Shown: in pieces, positions 42,768 through 54,802 of the stretch
Layout of the letters: the number at the start of each line of letters is the position of its first letter
Numbering within the stretch: position 1 is the first letter of the stretch
The notes under the pieces: model-generated
What the model was told of the DNA's origin: nothing
The model's database searches: none
Seen by the model: the letters and a program-made list of their open reading frames with translations, nothing else
Program-made: the position numbers and the translations under genes
Assembly (NCBI RefSeq): GCF_964204645.1
Contig: NC_134028.1
Span: 2,888,501 to 2,952,500, forward strand
DNA: 64,000 bases
Direction of reading: 5' to 3'
Origin: Tubulanus polymorphus
Lineage: Eukaryota > Nemertea > Palaeonemertea > Tubulaniformes > Tubulanidae

Positions 42768-45700
42768 TTATCGAATAAGAATATTCGCTAAAGTTTGAAT
42801 TTTATCTCGATTGTTGTATAAGTATACTTTAGTCTCCATCAGTATTTTCAACAATGTGGCGTTGTCGTGACAATCGAGAGGTACATCTTCGGATAACGGC
42901 GGACTGAATCTGAAGTACGGGATATTCAACATACCGCACCACGAACGAGCCCGGTCGACCGGTCGTCCTTCTGCATTCGTCGCCTGGTCTATCAGCAGAT
43001 TGCCTAAAGCCGAGATTCCGAACGCTGTCCTCGCTACATCGAGAATTCCCTCCGGTCGAAATACATCACAACTATCTACTTTAGATACGGGTATTCTTCC
43101 AGTTCCGAGTGAAACTACACATCCAACCGGTAATGATACATGTGAATCTCCCTGTTAACAGAAAAATATTACCAATTACTTCATGGTTTTACATCTGGAT
43201 CTAACTCCAATTGAAACCCAGGGATCAATATCAGTCTAGACACAAGTCTGCCTAACCACTTGCACCTGGGCCTAGAACTCTACCCTTACTCACCCTTGCC
43301 TGGGCGACAGTGTTGAATTCATGTATTTCTGTGAGCGTATCCAGAGTCGGATTATTAGCCACTAGTCCACCATCTAACATTCTTCCACAAGCTCTGAAAT
43401 ACGTGGGTGCTGCGCCACTGCACCGCGCTGCTCGCCAGACTAACTGGTCTGAAATACATGAGAGAGAATCATTCTAAATCTTTCTTAAGAATATCTAACT
43501 TAGGTTAAGAGGATCTCAATAATTTTCATTGTGCATAGTTTAAGATTATCGTTTGATTTACCTTTAGGCAGGGTGATAGGTGCAAAGTTTATATTCGTCG
43601 CCATTCCAGCCTGCTGATCGTAAGCCAATAAAGGTGGCTCATAATTACGAAATAGATGAAGATCAGCTGGATGTCGATCACCCAGGACACCAGTAACTAT
43701 AACTCTGTAATATAAATTACAACATAATAATCATTGATATTCTTTACATTATTAGTTTTGTATCTTGTTAATAGGGCGGAGACTCAGGAGTGCTCACCGA
43801 GGTTTAGTGACTTCGTTCATTTTTGTATGTTCGCCGAATTCTTTCTTGAGAAAGTTTTCAAGCGGTTCCGATGGATACGGCCGTTTACCACAAAATACAC
43901 TGTCTTTCAATCGGAAATACAAACCCTGCGTATATCTGACACTTTTACCTAATACAGAACAAATTCTAAGTATATTGTAAGATCCCAAATTTATTTAATA
44001 ATCAATTGAAATATCAGTATGGCATTGTCGTCTCACCGTGCACAATAGCTAGAGCCAGAATTCCACCAGTGCTCGTGCCGGATATCCAGTCAAAACAATC
44101 TTTTATAGGTCGACCAGTCGCTTCTTCGATAGCTTTCAATATCTGTATGAGGACGAGTCCTCGGATGCCTCCACCATCGAGACACAATACCTGCAACAGT
44201 ACATCGAGGCATTGAGAACAAATCATTTCATTAATTCACTGGGAAATCAGTGTTATTCTAGTTTACCCGATGTCCAGTAGTGTGAGCCACTGTGCTACGT
44301 GTTAGGGCTGCCGATATCGCTGCCGCTCCAATCAAATCATCATACACTAAAATATAAGAAAAAGCTTTTAGCTTCATAACTTGAGCAGAGTCTACTGTAT
44401 CGACTAACAGGCGGAAAAGCAATGCATTATTAACGAAGGCTTTACTTACAGCGGTTTTTAGCATCACCCATGAGATTAAGTTTCTGATTCACTGCGCCGA
44501 CATATGTTCCTTGGAAATGGCAGCCTGTATTGCAGCCACCCATCGTATCAGGACACCTGGCCGCTCCAATATTATGCAATTCATTCAACACAATATCCCT
44601 ATTTACGAATAAAACAATCCAACATTAATATAGACTTATAGTTATGTATCTAACATGGCAGTTAAACAAGAAACAGTTTTCAAATTATCCAAGATGTATT
44701 TCAGAATATTCTAGAATTTGTAGAATTTCTACCTATTTGGTAAACGACTGTTAGCTGCTAAATGTCGAGCAGTTTCTCTCTTAGAATTCGGAACATCGAT
44801 ATTCACCCCAAATACGATCAACGCTCGTACAATATCAATATTATCGGTCTAAAATATAAACACATAAATGAAAATATGAAAACTATTTTTAGCAATAGAA
44901 TTTCGCTGATACGGCAATACTTACAGCTATGGCTAAATGCAATGGAGTATTGCCATTTTGATCGATGACAGCGACATTAGCGTCCTGACACAATAACGCC
45001 ATAACACACTGTAACCTGTTGCGTCTAACCATTATGTGTAAAGCAGTTTCACCGGTTTTATTTCTCACCTCTAGATCGATCTTTTTATCGAATAACATGT
45101 GAACAGCCTGCAACAAACGAAACCGTTCAGCTTCTCGGCGAGAATAATTCAGAAATCGTTGGAATCGAGAATTTCGCCTACCTCAGCAGTTTTAGCCCAA
45201 TGTAAAGCAGTTCCTCCGTATTTCGAATCTTGGAGTTGAAGAACAGCACGACACCAACGAATCAGTTTCTCAGCACAACTAAAAACATACTTTTATGATA
45301 AGTGAGAGACGCAGGAAGATGAACAGGGAGAGAAAGAGGTAGGGCTGCCAAATTCTGAAAAGTGCTATCAGTAAAACATTTTTTTTCAGTAACATTTCAT
45401 TGAAATATTAAAGAAAATGTTCAAATTAATCAGTAATCAACAGTAAGACCCTCAGTAACATCTTTCATCTGTATATGTCAAAAAAAGCAAATCAGTATTT
45501 CTCATTATGAAATAGAGATGAATACTGAAAATAATAAGGAACAATTGGCAGCTCTAAAGAGGGACAGGAAGATGGACAGGGAGTTTGACAGGCAGGTTTA
45601 CCTCATACTATTTCCTTTCATAGCGCAGTGAATTGGGAATCTGAATGATCCACTGATGCGTGGATCAGCATTCCAGCGTAACAATAACTCAACGCAATCA

Positions 45701-47301
45701 GGCTGATTATACATACACGCAACGTGAAGAGCTGTTTCACCGGCGTTGTTTACTGTATTCACTATAGTCGGCTGCTTCGCGAGTAAAAACTATAAATCAA
45801 CGAAATTCCGATCAAATCATTTATAAGGGAACAATTTTTCAGAACGTTTTCAAATTTTTCAAAATAAATTTTACCCATCTATATACAGAAAAAGTCAAAG
45901 TAAAAAAGTCCCTTTAAGCTAATCATTCATTGATTCCATGTTTCGACTATGGCCTGATAGTCATCTTCAGGAATACTGGAGATGACCTAGTGAAGATGAC
46001 TACAGTATTTCTGAAGACCTATATCAGTGCGGAATTCTCAATATCATATCGTTACGGACAGTGTTTATCCATACCTGAATGATATTAGGATCCATCTGAG
46101 CAGCAAAATGTAAAACATTGTTACCACAACTGTCGTTGATATCGAGACGCGCGTTCAATAGGAGCAGTTCTTGTATGCAGGGAAGCTGACGTCCTAACAC
46201 TGCTACGTGTAACGGGGTTACTCCAGTCAACGGGTCTCGCTCGTTTATTTGCCTAAATTTCAAGAAATCTCCATCTGAACGCAACAAAGCCTTTATAAAT
46301 ACCCGCAATATTGAAGAAGATAAATGATGAAAAATTTTTCAGACTGAAGTTTTTGGATAGAATAACAGGGGCCTGATCCCAGGATCCTAAGTACTGGTAG
46401 AATGCTTCTACCTATTTTCAGAGATTCATTTGGAGAAATCGATGAAATCTATTCAAAATCCATTTCAAATAAATCACTGAAGATGGATTTTAACATTCTA
46501 CCTGAAATTTCAGTTTGACTTATTTTTCCATATCAATCTACAATTTTGTGAGTCTATCGTGAGACTAGTCTAAATAAATTTAGATGACAAAGCTTGTTAC
46601 AAATGTTCAGGAATAGTATGGCTATGTTAAGCAAGATTCTTACGCTGAAACTATATTGTGACGGAAACAGTCCATGAAGCCGAGATGAGCAGCTACGTGG
46701 GCACAGGTCCACGACGGGTTACTGCGAGATACATCGCACAATTTCTGTAACGCATCTTTACACAGAAGACTTGGATTAGCCGATGCCAAAGGCAATATAC
46801 GATCACCGATTGATTTGAATGTAACTCTGGATTCTGATAAATCGGCAATTCGGAACAAACTACAAAAGAATAGCAAGCAACTGTATTAGTACTAGTAGTA
46901 GGTAGGCCTCAATATAATGAAGGTATGCTCCATTTTTTACTGCATCCTTACTACAGTTTTATCTTGATGGTAGCCTTACCTGAATGCCTTATTTCTTGCA
47001 TAAAGTACAGCTTCATAATGCCGCGCAACACTGTACAGCTTGAAATTATCATTTTCAATCAATATGGCTTGCTGTCTGAAAGATATACAATTACAAAATA
47101 AGGGATTCGAACCGAACATGTACGAAAAAGGAACATCAGCCACCGGCTGGTCGAATCATTCGAGTCTTTAAAGAGAAATCACAGACAACTATACCTCTCA
47201 TAATCCAATGGCTTTACTTCGTTCACAGTGTATGGTGATATATTTGTAGATGAGGCCGTTTTAAGGAAGTCTCCGATGATTTTACCGAAGAAAGATGACA
47301 T
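42768..47301 (-). CDS. PLA2G6: Calcium-independent phospholipase A2 beta
   Basis: Fifteen exons in transcript order: 47301-47195, 47075-46980, 46859-46644, 46252-46075, 45789-45602, 45278-45182, 45107-44925, 44848-44733, 44598-44450, 44346-44267, 44190-44037, 43948-43798, 43704-43562, 43448-43294, 43151-42768. All phases join, for 798 residues (human long form 806). The N-terminal region with FFGKIIGDF is followed by an ankyrin array (about 145-395; repeats such as [33 protein letters not shown] and TPLHLAIA). A patatin domain follows, with nucleotide-like loop LDGGGIRGL (475-482), lipase motif GTSTG with Ser510, and catalytic Asp in LDGG (Asp645). By family it hydrolyses sn-2 acyl chains of phospholipids in cytosol and mitochondria, and human defects cause neuroaxonal dystrophy. 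The linker between ankyrin and catalytic parts has a Cys-rich stretch ([12 protein letters not shown]) not present in human. The catalytic residues are intact. Confidence 0.95.
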
Positions 47302-48414
47302 TTTGCCTGTAAATTCGCAAATTTCGCTGTGAGCGAATTTGGTTAATGTTGAAAGTTTTCGTACTGGAAGGTGGCGAAGGTGATGTCGAATACCACATTA
47401 TTGTTGGAGCGCGCTCGGAGGCAACGGAGCCTGAGTCCGGCAGTTGGAGGAGGGAATTTTATTTTTCACAGGCGCAGTGCGCATGCTCTTTGTTAAATTT
47501 GTAAACATGATACATGAAATCACTGATCATGCACACATCGTGTGTCAAAGCCTAAAATATAAATCCCCCAAACTAACTATTGCGACTTCTGTCACTCAGG
47601 TCGATCGAACGCATAAGGGTGACACGGCCAATGATTTTACTTCCCTCTTCCGGTATTGACGGTTACCGGTATTGACAGCAGTAATGATAACTTTAATTCC
47701 GTATAAACTATCAAATTTTATATATTTATCCGTCAGTGCACCGCATACATATATTGATATCCTTTTGAAATACAAATAATATTAAATTACAGAATAACAA
47801 ATAGCATGCAGAAATCTTTTTGCCTTGTCAATCACACGAAAAATTACTTCCATAAGTACATACCCTGGGTATGTACGAACTAGATTTTCCACGTGAAAAT
47901 TAAATTCTAAAGGGCCCAGACGTCTTTGTTTGATCATTTCAATTACAAAATCACAGAGGATTCTGTAACAGATGGCATTCTACACATTCCCGACACTGAT
48001 GTTACAGTACGCATAATGTTTATACATATATCTTAATGGAAATTTGTATTGCGCTAATCTACGGTAATTGAATCGTCATAATGGTTCAAATTTCATCTGG
48101 GACCAAATAAGGATAATTGTAGTGCGCCAGGGTTGGTTAGGTAATGGATGGATTTTTAATTAACTTTGATACATGAGATTATTGGGTGCGTGGTTTACGT
48201 GTTGAAATGAAGGAGAACATCTGTAAGGATGTGAACGATTTCAATTTAAAAATTCATTAATCAGACGTTCCTACAGTCTACATTCCACCAGGCTACTATA
48301 CTAGTAAATGAACACACTATTTCAACACGCAACGGAACTATTTCTGTAGTGTTTTATTCAGTCTAAAAACCGGCAGTATTGATTTACACCCGCAGTTCGC
48401 GATTCAGTCTTTAC
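47302..48414. other. Upstream region of PLA2G6, up to the transposon
   Basis: No coding exon seen. A short palindrome (acataccctgggtatgt) lies near 47860. The region should contain the PLA2G6 promoter and 5' UTR, and is bounded by the transposon target duplication at 48415. Confidence 0.45.
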
Positions 48415-48421
48415 CTACGAT

Positions 48422-48453
48422 CAAAAATTCATAAAGACTAAAAATGTACAACT
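48422..48453 (+). repeat. Left terminal inverted repeat of the transposon
   Basis: 32 bases beginning CAAAAATTCATAAAGACT and ending TGTACAACT, identical to the reverse complement of 54764-54795. Preceded directly by CTACGAT. Confidence 0.95.
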
Positions 48454-48876
48454 TTTTTGCTGACTTTTGAGGTAACTTTGAAAGCCTGTAACTCAAAAAG
48501 TGTTTGGGTTATATTCATCATGAATGTACCGCATGAAACAGAAGAACGTGCTTTTTCTAAGGGGCGTTAAATGTAATAGCCAGGAATAGCCAGAACCGTG
48601 TAATTAGCATTTATAAACTCCTATGAATGACTTCATTTAGGCCTTCATTCACAGGCAGTTTCCCTAGCACTCAGTTCCTAATGTGAAACACAGAGTGCAG
48701 CACTAGCGTATTCCATACATATATGGTGGGTTACTGGCTGGGTTCCAGCTTAACACGTGGGGTTATATTTTGATCCGAGTCCGTGGGTCAACAAAAGGTT
48801 ACCGACATGTGTTTTAAGATAAATAACATATAAGCAGCAATGTTTCAGTATTCTTCTCCACACTGCAATAGTGACC

Positions 48877-50070
48877 ATGGCAAGAAAACGCAAAACAAAT
48901 TCCGCTATCAAAATTATTGAATCAATATCCTTAATAGATATCTGTAAGGATGTAAAAGAGAAAATGTTGCAGACTAGACACTTAATTTTTTTTCCTCAAA
49001 GGATGGAAACTTGGGAAAAAATGTTGAAAGAAGGAACGCTAGTGAGTGATATCATTTTTGACCTGCACAAAACATTTCAATGTTCTTATAAAATAACCCA
49101 ATCCATGACGGATCCATATGTTAATTTCATGTTGGAGTGGAATGATAAACTTCGTCAATATTCGAGCAATGGGCCGTTTATATCTACTCCTCATGAAATG
49201 TTATGGGATCTTTTTCAAAAGGATAAAATTGAAATTGATTCAGCAGGAGCAATCATCCAAAGTATCGGTGACTATGTGAGAAATTATATACAGGCCAGAA
49301 TGAACATTTCTGAAGAAAGAACCGAGACGAGTATTTTGAAGCCGCAGTCAACTGCAGGACTGTATCTTGTTTCTGGTGGCTGTTTGGGACTTATGTTTTC
49401 TTTATATAAGCGTGAACGTCGAAGGGGTAATACAGAAGCCCAGAAAAAACTTCGAGTCCTTTCGAAAATGATAATTTTTGACAAAAGCAAGTCTTCAAAA
49501 TTGCCTGTTGAAGTTTGGTGCCGTGATAAAGGTGGACTTTACATATTCAAGCCAGAATTCATGGATATGGTAAAATCAATTGATACCGAAATCATGAATT
49601 GTGTAAATGTAACCGAATTGCAAAAACATAAAAAAAGAATTATCAGGGTAAGTAAACAATGTTTTAAAATATTTTTTATTGCTCTTAATACAAAAAATAC
49701 ACATCAAAATAAATTAAATGTTCATATTTTTCAGCTTACAACAGACAAAATTCTGCCAAACAAGGATCTTGAAGCAGTTTTTGTCGGACTTGTCACACAA
49801 AGTGTTGGATCAGAGGTGGCAGATGAACTGAGACTGAACATAGTTTCTGTTTGGACGGACTTTTTGCGTAAATACACTCATGCGCGCATAAATGGAATCA
49901 TAAAGGGAATATACGAGAAAAAAGTAGAAAAATCTGGTAAACGCCTGAAAGGAGGATCAAGCTTAAGAGAAACGCTTTATAATCTTGGAAAGACAAGAAA
50001 CCCTAAACATTCTAAATCAACTCCTTCAACTTCTAAAAAACAATCTGTTCGTAAAGGAGATAAACGGTGA
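48877..50070 (+). CDS. Transposon accessory protein, unrecognised
   Basis: The start is ATG at 48877 in a good context (gtgaccATGG); an in-frame GTG at 48871 is not a likely start. Read through, the frame gives 397 residues. However, 49648-49734 has a strong donor (agg|gtaagt) and acceptor (tatttttcag), is exactly 87 bases and encodes AT-driven residues. A spliced form of 368 residues, in the same frame, is therefore likely (...KKRIIR|LTTDKILPNKD...). The protein is basic, with a Lys/Arg N-terminus (ARKRK) and a Ser/Lys-rich basic C-terminal tail (KHSKSTPSTSKK). A central part contains LPVEVWCRDKGGLYI and FMDMVKS. No known nuclease, polymerase, zinc-finger or membrane motif is visible. Its position convergent with the transposase suggests an element-encoded partner, perhaps a DNA-binding or regulatory protein; that is inference only. 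Confidence 0.8.
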   Translation: MARKRKTNSAIKIIESISLIDICKDVKEKMLQTRHLIFFPQRMETWEKMLKEGTLVSDIIFDLHKTFQCSYKITQSMTDPYVNFMLEWNDKLRQYSSNGPFISTPHEMLWDLFQKDKIEIDSAGAIIQSIGDYVRNYIQARMNISEERTETSILKPQSTAGLYLVSGGCLGLMFSLYKRERRRGNTEAQKKLRVLSKMIIFDKSKSSKLPVEVWCRDKGGLYIFKPEFMDMVKSIDTEIMNCVNVTELQKHKKRIIRVSKQCFKIFFIALNTKNTHQNKLNVHIFQLTTDKILPNKDLEAVFVGLVTQSVGSEVADELRLNIVSVWTDFLRKYTHARINGIIKGIYEKKVEKSGKRLKGGSSLRETLYNLGKTRNPKHSKSTPSTSKKQSVRKGDKR

Positions 50071-50187
50071 CATGGTTATTAATTGAATAATAATACGATT
50101 CTTCATTTGATGTATATAAAGGTAACTAAGAAATTGGACAATACATGAACGTATATGTTTATATATAATCTATTTTTAGTTTGTTAA

Positions 50188-53100
50188 TTATTTTTTTCTC
50201 ATGAGTGGAACGTCCTGGGTATAAAGCGGTGTATCTCTGTAATAATTTCTCTTCTTTTTCTTCTGATGGCCATGGACCTCTCTTTTTAACATAACAGTTC
50301 TCCTTGCCTGTGGATAGTTCAATGACGTTAGTTTTCCACCCACGCAGTGTTTAAACTGCGAGAAGAGAGTTTCTACTGCACTGCCATTCACTGTGAGTGG
50401 GGTAATGTAATATCCAGGAAATTCAGTGAGATAGTCTTTACAAAATCCAATGAACCCAAACACCATAACACGAAGTAGATCATATGTCTGAAAATATAAA
50501 TAGTGTCTCCATTTCTTATAGATGCTCATTTAAAAAGATAGCCATAGGTGCTATTTCGTTGATATGTTATCTTAGTTTACCTGCCAACTAATAAATTTCT
50601 TTTGGGATGGAGAAATCATCTGGAATTCGTCAGCAACTGAAAATAAGATAGGAACCCAAATTTGAATTAGTTAATTTCTCTATGAATTATTTCGTCTGGC
50701 AAATTTATTTTAGACACATGTAAAATAATTTGTTATATCGGTGCATTCACTCACATTCATGGTGTAGATATTCACACCAGTCCCTGAAGTATTTATATCC
50801 TTCTGAGATGTTCAATATGATTGGGCTTTCCATGTCATGAATCTGGCTATTTCTTGTCATGTCATTTGGTTTTCTACTTTTCAGAAGTCCTTCTTCAAAA
50901 AGTTGGCTGCAAGCCACCAGGTAACTTCGGGTTGCCATAACATGTTCTGATTCCAATGGGATAGGAGAATTGTCGGGATTCGCGTAACTGTAGAGTTCGG
51001 CAAGCACTTGCGGTTGCTATAAATAAATACAGTTCGTGAAGACTAGGTTCTGACAGTTATCTCTTAATTAAGTTTGAATTAATGTTTTTTATACCTGCAT
51101 GATTTTTGCTGGTTTAACATTTAGCTTAGTCCAGGAATCTCGTTCTATATAAGATTTGATCAATCCTGGTACCATCCGAATATGATTATCATCTCTTCTT
51201 TGAGTTTCACGATTCCACATACTTTTTATTTCATCCCATCCGAATTCAACTCCATTCATGAAGTTTTTCGTTCCACCTGTTTGACTTGCCCACAACTGAT
51301 TAATTTGATTTTTAAGCTGTAAAAAGAAACATATCAATGAAAATGAGATCCTTCAATTATACTGTAAATTCCATATTTCAACTTGGATAGAAGTGTTTGC
51401 TTACTTGATGTGATGGACAGATGACAAAGTAAATTTTCTTTTCTGGTTCGTGGGGGTTCATCATCCAAGGTTCAACTTTATGTCGATCTTCCTGGGCATC
51501 CTTTAGACCAAAGGCACCGTGCGGATAACCACTGAGTGTTTTTATCATCGATAGGTTGGTGCTGGCTCCATCAGTCACCACCACCCTTGTCTGCAAAGAA
51601 ATTTGAAAATTAAAGATATCTGAAGATGCTAATCAATGGGTTTCATCAAAAATTATGAATTTTTGGTTTCATTTGCAATCAACTTAAAAACTTACCCTGA
51701 ATCCATACTCATAAAAGATTCTCAAGACATCATACAGACAAGCTGTCGTAAAAGCTGCATCCATTGTTGTGTGACAATTAAAATAAGGTCCAATAATATC
51801 GAAATCACTGCTTAAGTCCCTCCACAAAAACTGCAACTCATATTCAGCCGTCTCTGGTGTACATTCTCCGGATAATTCTTTGAAAATATCTTTCAAAGAA
51901 GACATTTCTGTGGCGTCCATAGCGAGCCCGTTGAGTTGTTTATTTTTACTATTCCACGCTACTTTACCGATAACTTTTACTTCATCGAGTATCAAAACTC
52001 CAGTTGAGGTTGGTGATTTTTTGCCTTTCGATGTACACTCATTTTTCCACAAATTATAACGGTTAAATGTGTCTTCTATATAATCATAATATGACTCCGT
52101 TCCAGGAGCCTGCAACAGTGCAGTAGAATAGTGCTGCAGTGAACTTCGCGAGGGCAGTTTGAAAATTCCCCACTCTTGAATCGCTTCGTAGGCTGCAGGG
52201 CTTCGACAGTATATTGACAGAGCAATTCGATAGGTGACCATACTCCAACGGTTTCCTTTTTGTCCAGTTTCTAATTTGAAAAATTAAAATATTTTGTAAA
52301 ATTGTCTGGATTTCACTTTTCAATTTGAAATTTGGATTAACAAATATATTGAGTTAAAAGAAGTCCAATTTTCATCTAGAATTGTGGGCTAAAGTATCCA
52401 ATATTGAGAAGTATATTGAAAATATCTAGTGGTTCAGAATTATATGAATTTTTTCATGAATTCAAAATGATAGAAATTCACTTACCATTGCGGTGCTGAT
52501 CGGCTTCCCAGGTAGTTTTTATTGCTTGCAATGTGTCTTTTTCTAATTCTGCTTCCGCTAAGACAGCTTCGATATCACCAGGCTTGACGTGAGAACAAAA
52601 ATCTTCCAATTCCTTACTTTGCGTCTGTTCAAGTTCGATGGTATAGTCATTTTGAATTTTCTGTGAGGTGTTAATTAATCGACGCTTTATATTTCTAGCA
52701 CTTGAACTCTTTCTCTCGATTCTCCGCTTTTTGCTTCGTGGTGTCAAATTAGTTATAGGATAGTTAGAATTTTTTTCTGAACGTCTTGCTTTAGTTTGCG
52801 GAGTAACCAATTGTTCACGCTTGTTCGTCTTTCGAAGATTGCGATAAGCATTTGAACATTCCGGACATCGAGACGTTGCTGATGATCTTGCTTCTCGTTC
52901 TTCTACCGTGGCATTGAATCGAAGTTTGAACCATTTTTTGCACTTTTTTGATATAAATGATGGCGGAATCTTTCTCTCGATAACGAACGACGGAATATAC
53001 TTGATTGACGAACAAACGCTGTCAAATTCCGGTCTGGATATTCCTGTGCAGAATACATATTCACTAGACATCCGACCAAGCATATCGTCGATTACATTCC

Positions 53101-53464
53101 AATCTATTCCCGTGTCCGATAGATATGATGTTTCGAATAATAATTCATCGCATAAGTAGTGTTTCAGAACACCAGATGTGAATATTAATATCTTCGACAC
53201 GGTTGCTGGTCCTCCCGTAGTGAATCCCACATCACATATTCCTCGAGTAATCTCGAGAAAAATATCTCCAGAGCAACTTAAAAATCGTATTTGTAATAAC
53301 GCAAATAGATCGTGAATATAGTTAACTATTTCTGACAATTCCGATGGACCAGCATTAAGAGCAATTTTGCTACTACCCGTTTGAGTAGTTTTATGGTCAG
53401 TTTCTTTAGAAAGTAATACTGGAACATAAATAACGGCGGGTTGCGCTGGAAAAAATGTAGTCAT
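50188..53464 (-). CDS. DDE transposase, P-element-like, seven exons
   Basis: Exons in transcript order: 53464-52486, 52270-51696, 51590-51405, 51316-51095, 51016-50755, 50636-50581, 50487-50188. All are GT-AG with matching phases, giving 859 residues without a stop. Exon 1 (1-326) has a CxxC (Cys200, Cys203) and a long basic Lys/Arg stretch (about 211-270), but no THAP zinc finger as in THAP9 and P transposases. The catalytic core follows: SRSSLQHY, then GVLILDEVKV (Asp422), VVVTDGASTNLSMI (Asp525), CPSHQLKNQINQLW with a downstream FGWDEIKSMW block (the P/THAP9 C-P-H-LK..N and W..I arrangement), and a C-terminal NGSAVETLFSQFK (Glu799 as candidate third acid). I assign the P-like superfamily from these motifs with moderate confidence. 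Cut-and-paste transposition in the nucleus is inferred. Confidence 0.85.
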
Positions 53465-54763
53465 CTTTTCAGCTTTACTTGTTGCAATTGAAAGACATTA
53501 TATGAATGCGGCTTTATATATGTTTTGAGTTGATCAGTTTGATGGTTTCTAGGGGTATGAACACTGATATTAGTCACGGTAATTAAAAAGAGCAACTGCT
53601 ATGTTTTAACCCGTGCACACAGTGATGCATGGCAACTGGTAAAACCATGAACAACTATCTTTTTCGTAGTCATACAAATTTACTTGAAAATCGATCTAGA
53701 TGTAATAAGTTCATTTTTTTATTCAAAGGTACTTATGAGTGGTTATGGCTTAAAACTCCCATTCATATTGCTTTTCTATATTACGGGTTGTCTAAGTCGT
53801 TATTCGAAAAACATCAAATGAAAAAAACCCGTGTAATTTACCTATCTGAGAAAAACTTGTAAAACTCATTTGTTCTCGTCGGTTTAGCAATTTTAAAGGA
53901 TTCGAGGTAGAGAATCGTATATATTTTCACTATCTCTATAAAATACCAAATCAAAAGAAGTTGTTTAGCCTAGTTGTTAAGTCTTTATTCGTTCCACTAA
54001 TGGGTGAAATAATGGATGAATACCACAGTAACTGAATATAAGGTCATTTTTAGGAATTAGGCTTTATACGTTTTCCGATTCGAAGTTTTTCATTGGGAAT
54101 TTTTCGAATATATACCGTGTGCAATTATGTAATTTCTCTAACTTTTTGTTATGCATTAGTAGACCATAGAGAAAACTCATAATTATACGCAAATATAATT
54201 GCATCAATCGAGATATTTCATAAAGATTCTTTGCTCCGGATACAACAAACGTGGCTTCAACCATTTAACTAAGATATTCTGACCATTCAAGATATCACTC
54301 AAGTCACACAGATTTTCCAGGTACTATAAGCTCTACAAGCTTATAGTGAGTTTACTATAGTTTTCTAAGTATCATTTGTTTATATAAACATAGGCTGTTT
54401 AAATGTCTGGGTCAGCAAACACAAATAGTAACACACCCGTGTACAGACAGACCACATGTGGTTAGGGACAGTACTGTTGTTGTGCTATGCTAATGACTTA
54501 CTTATATGCCAATATTCGATTGTGGTGCCATCTGGTTACTACAGGAGTACCCAGTAAAATGCTTGTGAGGCTATGAAAATCCATGAAAAAGAAGGGAGAT
54601 CTTTCGCCATCTAGTGAGAAAGTGTGCTACTTCTCATAGTTAAGCAGCTATGATCTATATAGGAGAGATTCCACTGAGTCAAACGATACCAAAATTGTAT
54701 TTTTAAGTTGAATAGTAAATCTGTCACAGAATCTCAAACAAAGGGAAAATAACCCATTTTACG

Positions 54764-54795
54764 AGTTGTACATTTTTAGTCTTTATGAATTTTTG
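54764..54795 (-). repeat. Right terminal inverted repeat of the transposon
   Basis: Reads AGTTGTACA...GAATTTTTG on the plus strand, the exact complement of the left terminus, followed directly by CTACGAT. Confidence 0.95.
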
Positions 54796-54802
54796 CTACG
54801 AT

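Larger units (their letters stand above)
48422..54795. mobile_element. Intact two-gene DNA transposon, P-element-like, 6.4 kb
   Basis: The ends are perfect 32-base inverted repeats (48422-48453 and 54764-54795) starting CAAAAATTCATAAAGACT. They are flanked by the direct duplication CTACGAT (48415-48421 and 54796-54802), which is a target-site duplication. Inside are two convergent genes whose stop codons lie 117 bases apart: an accessory ORF (48877-50070, +) and a spliced transposase (53464-50188, -). About 0.4 kb of non-coding DNA lies on the left and 1.3 kb on the right. Both genes are free of stops and the termini match perfectly, so the insertion looks recent and possibly autonomous. It lies 1.1 kb upstream of the PLA2G6 start codon. 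The 5'-CA terminus resembles P elements, whose usual target duplication is 8 bp rather than the 7 bp seen here. Confidence 0.9.
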
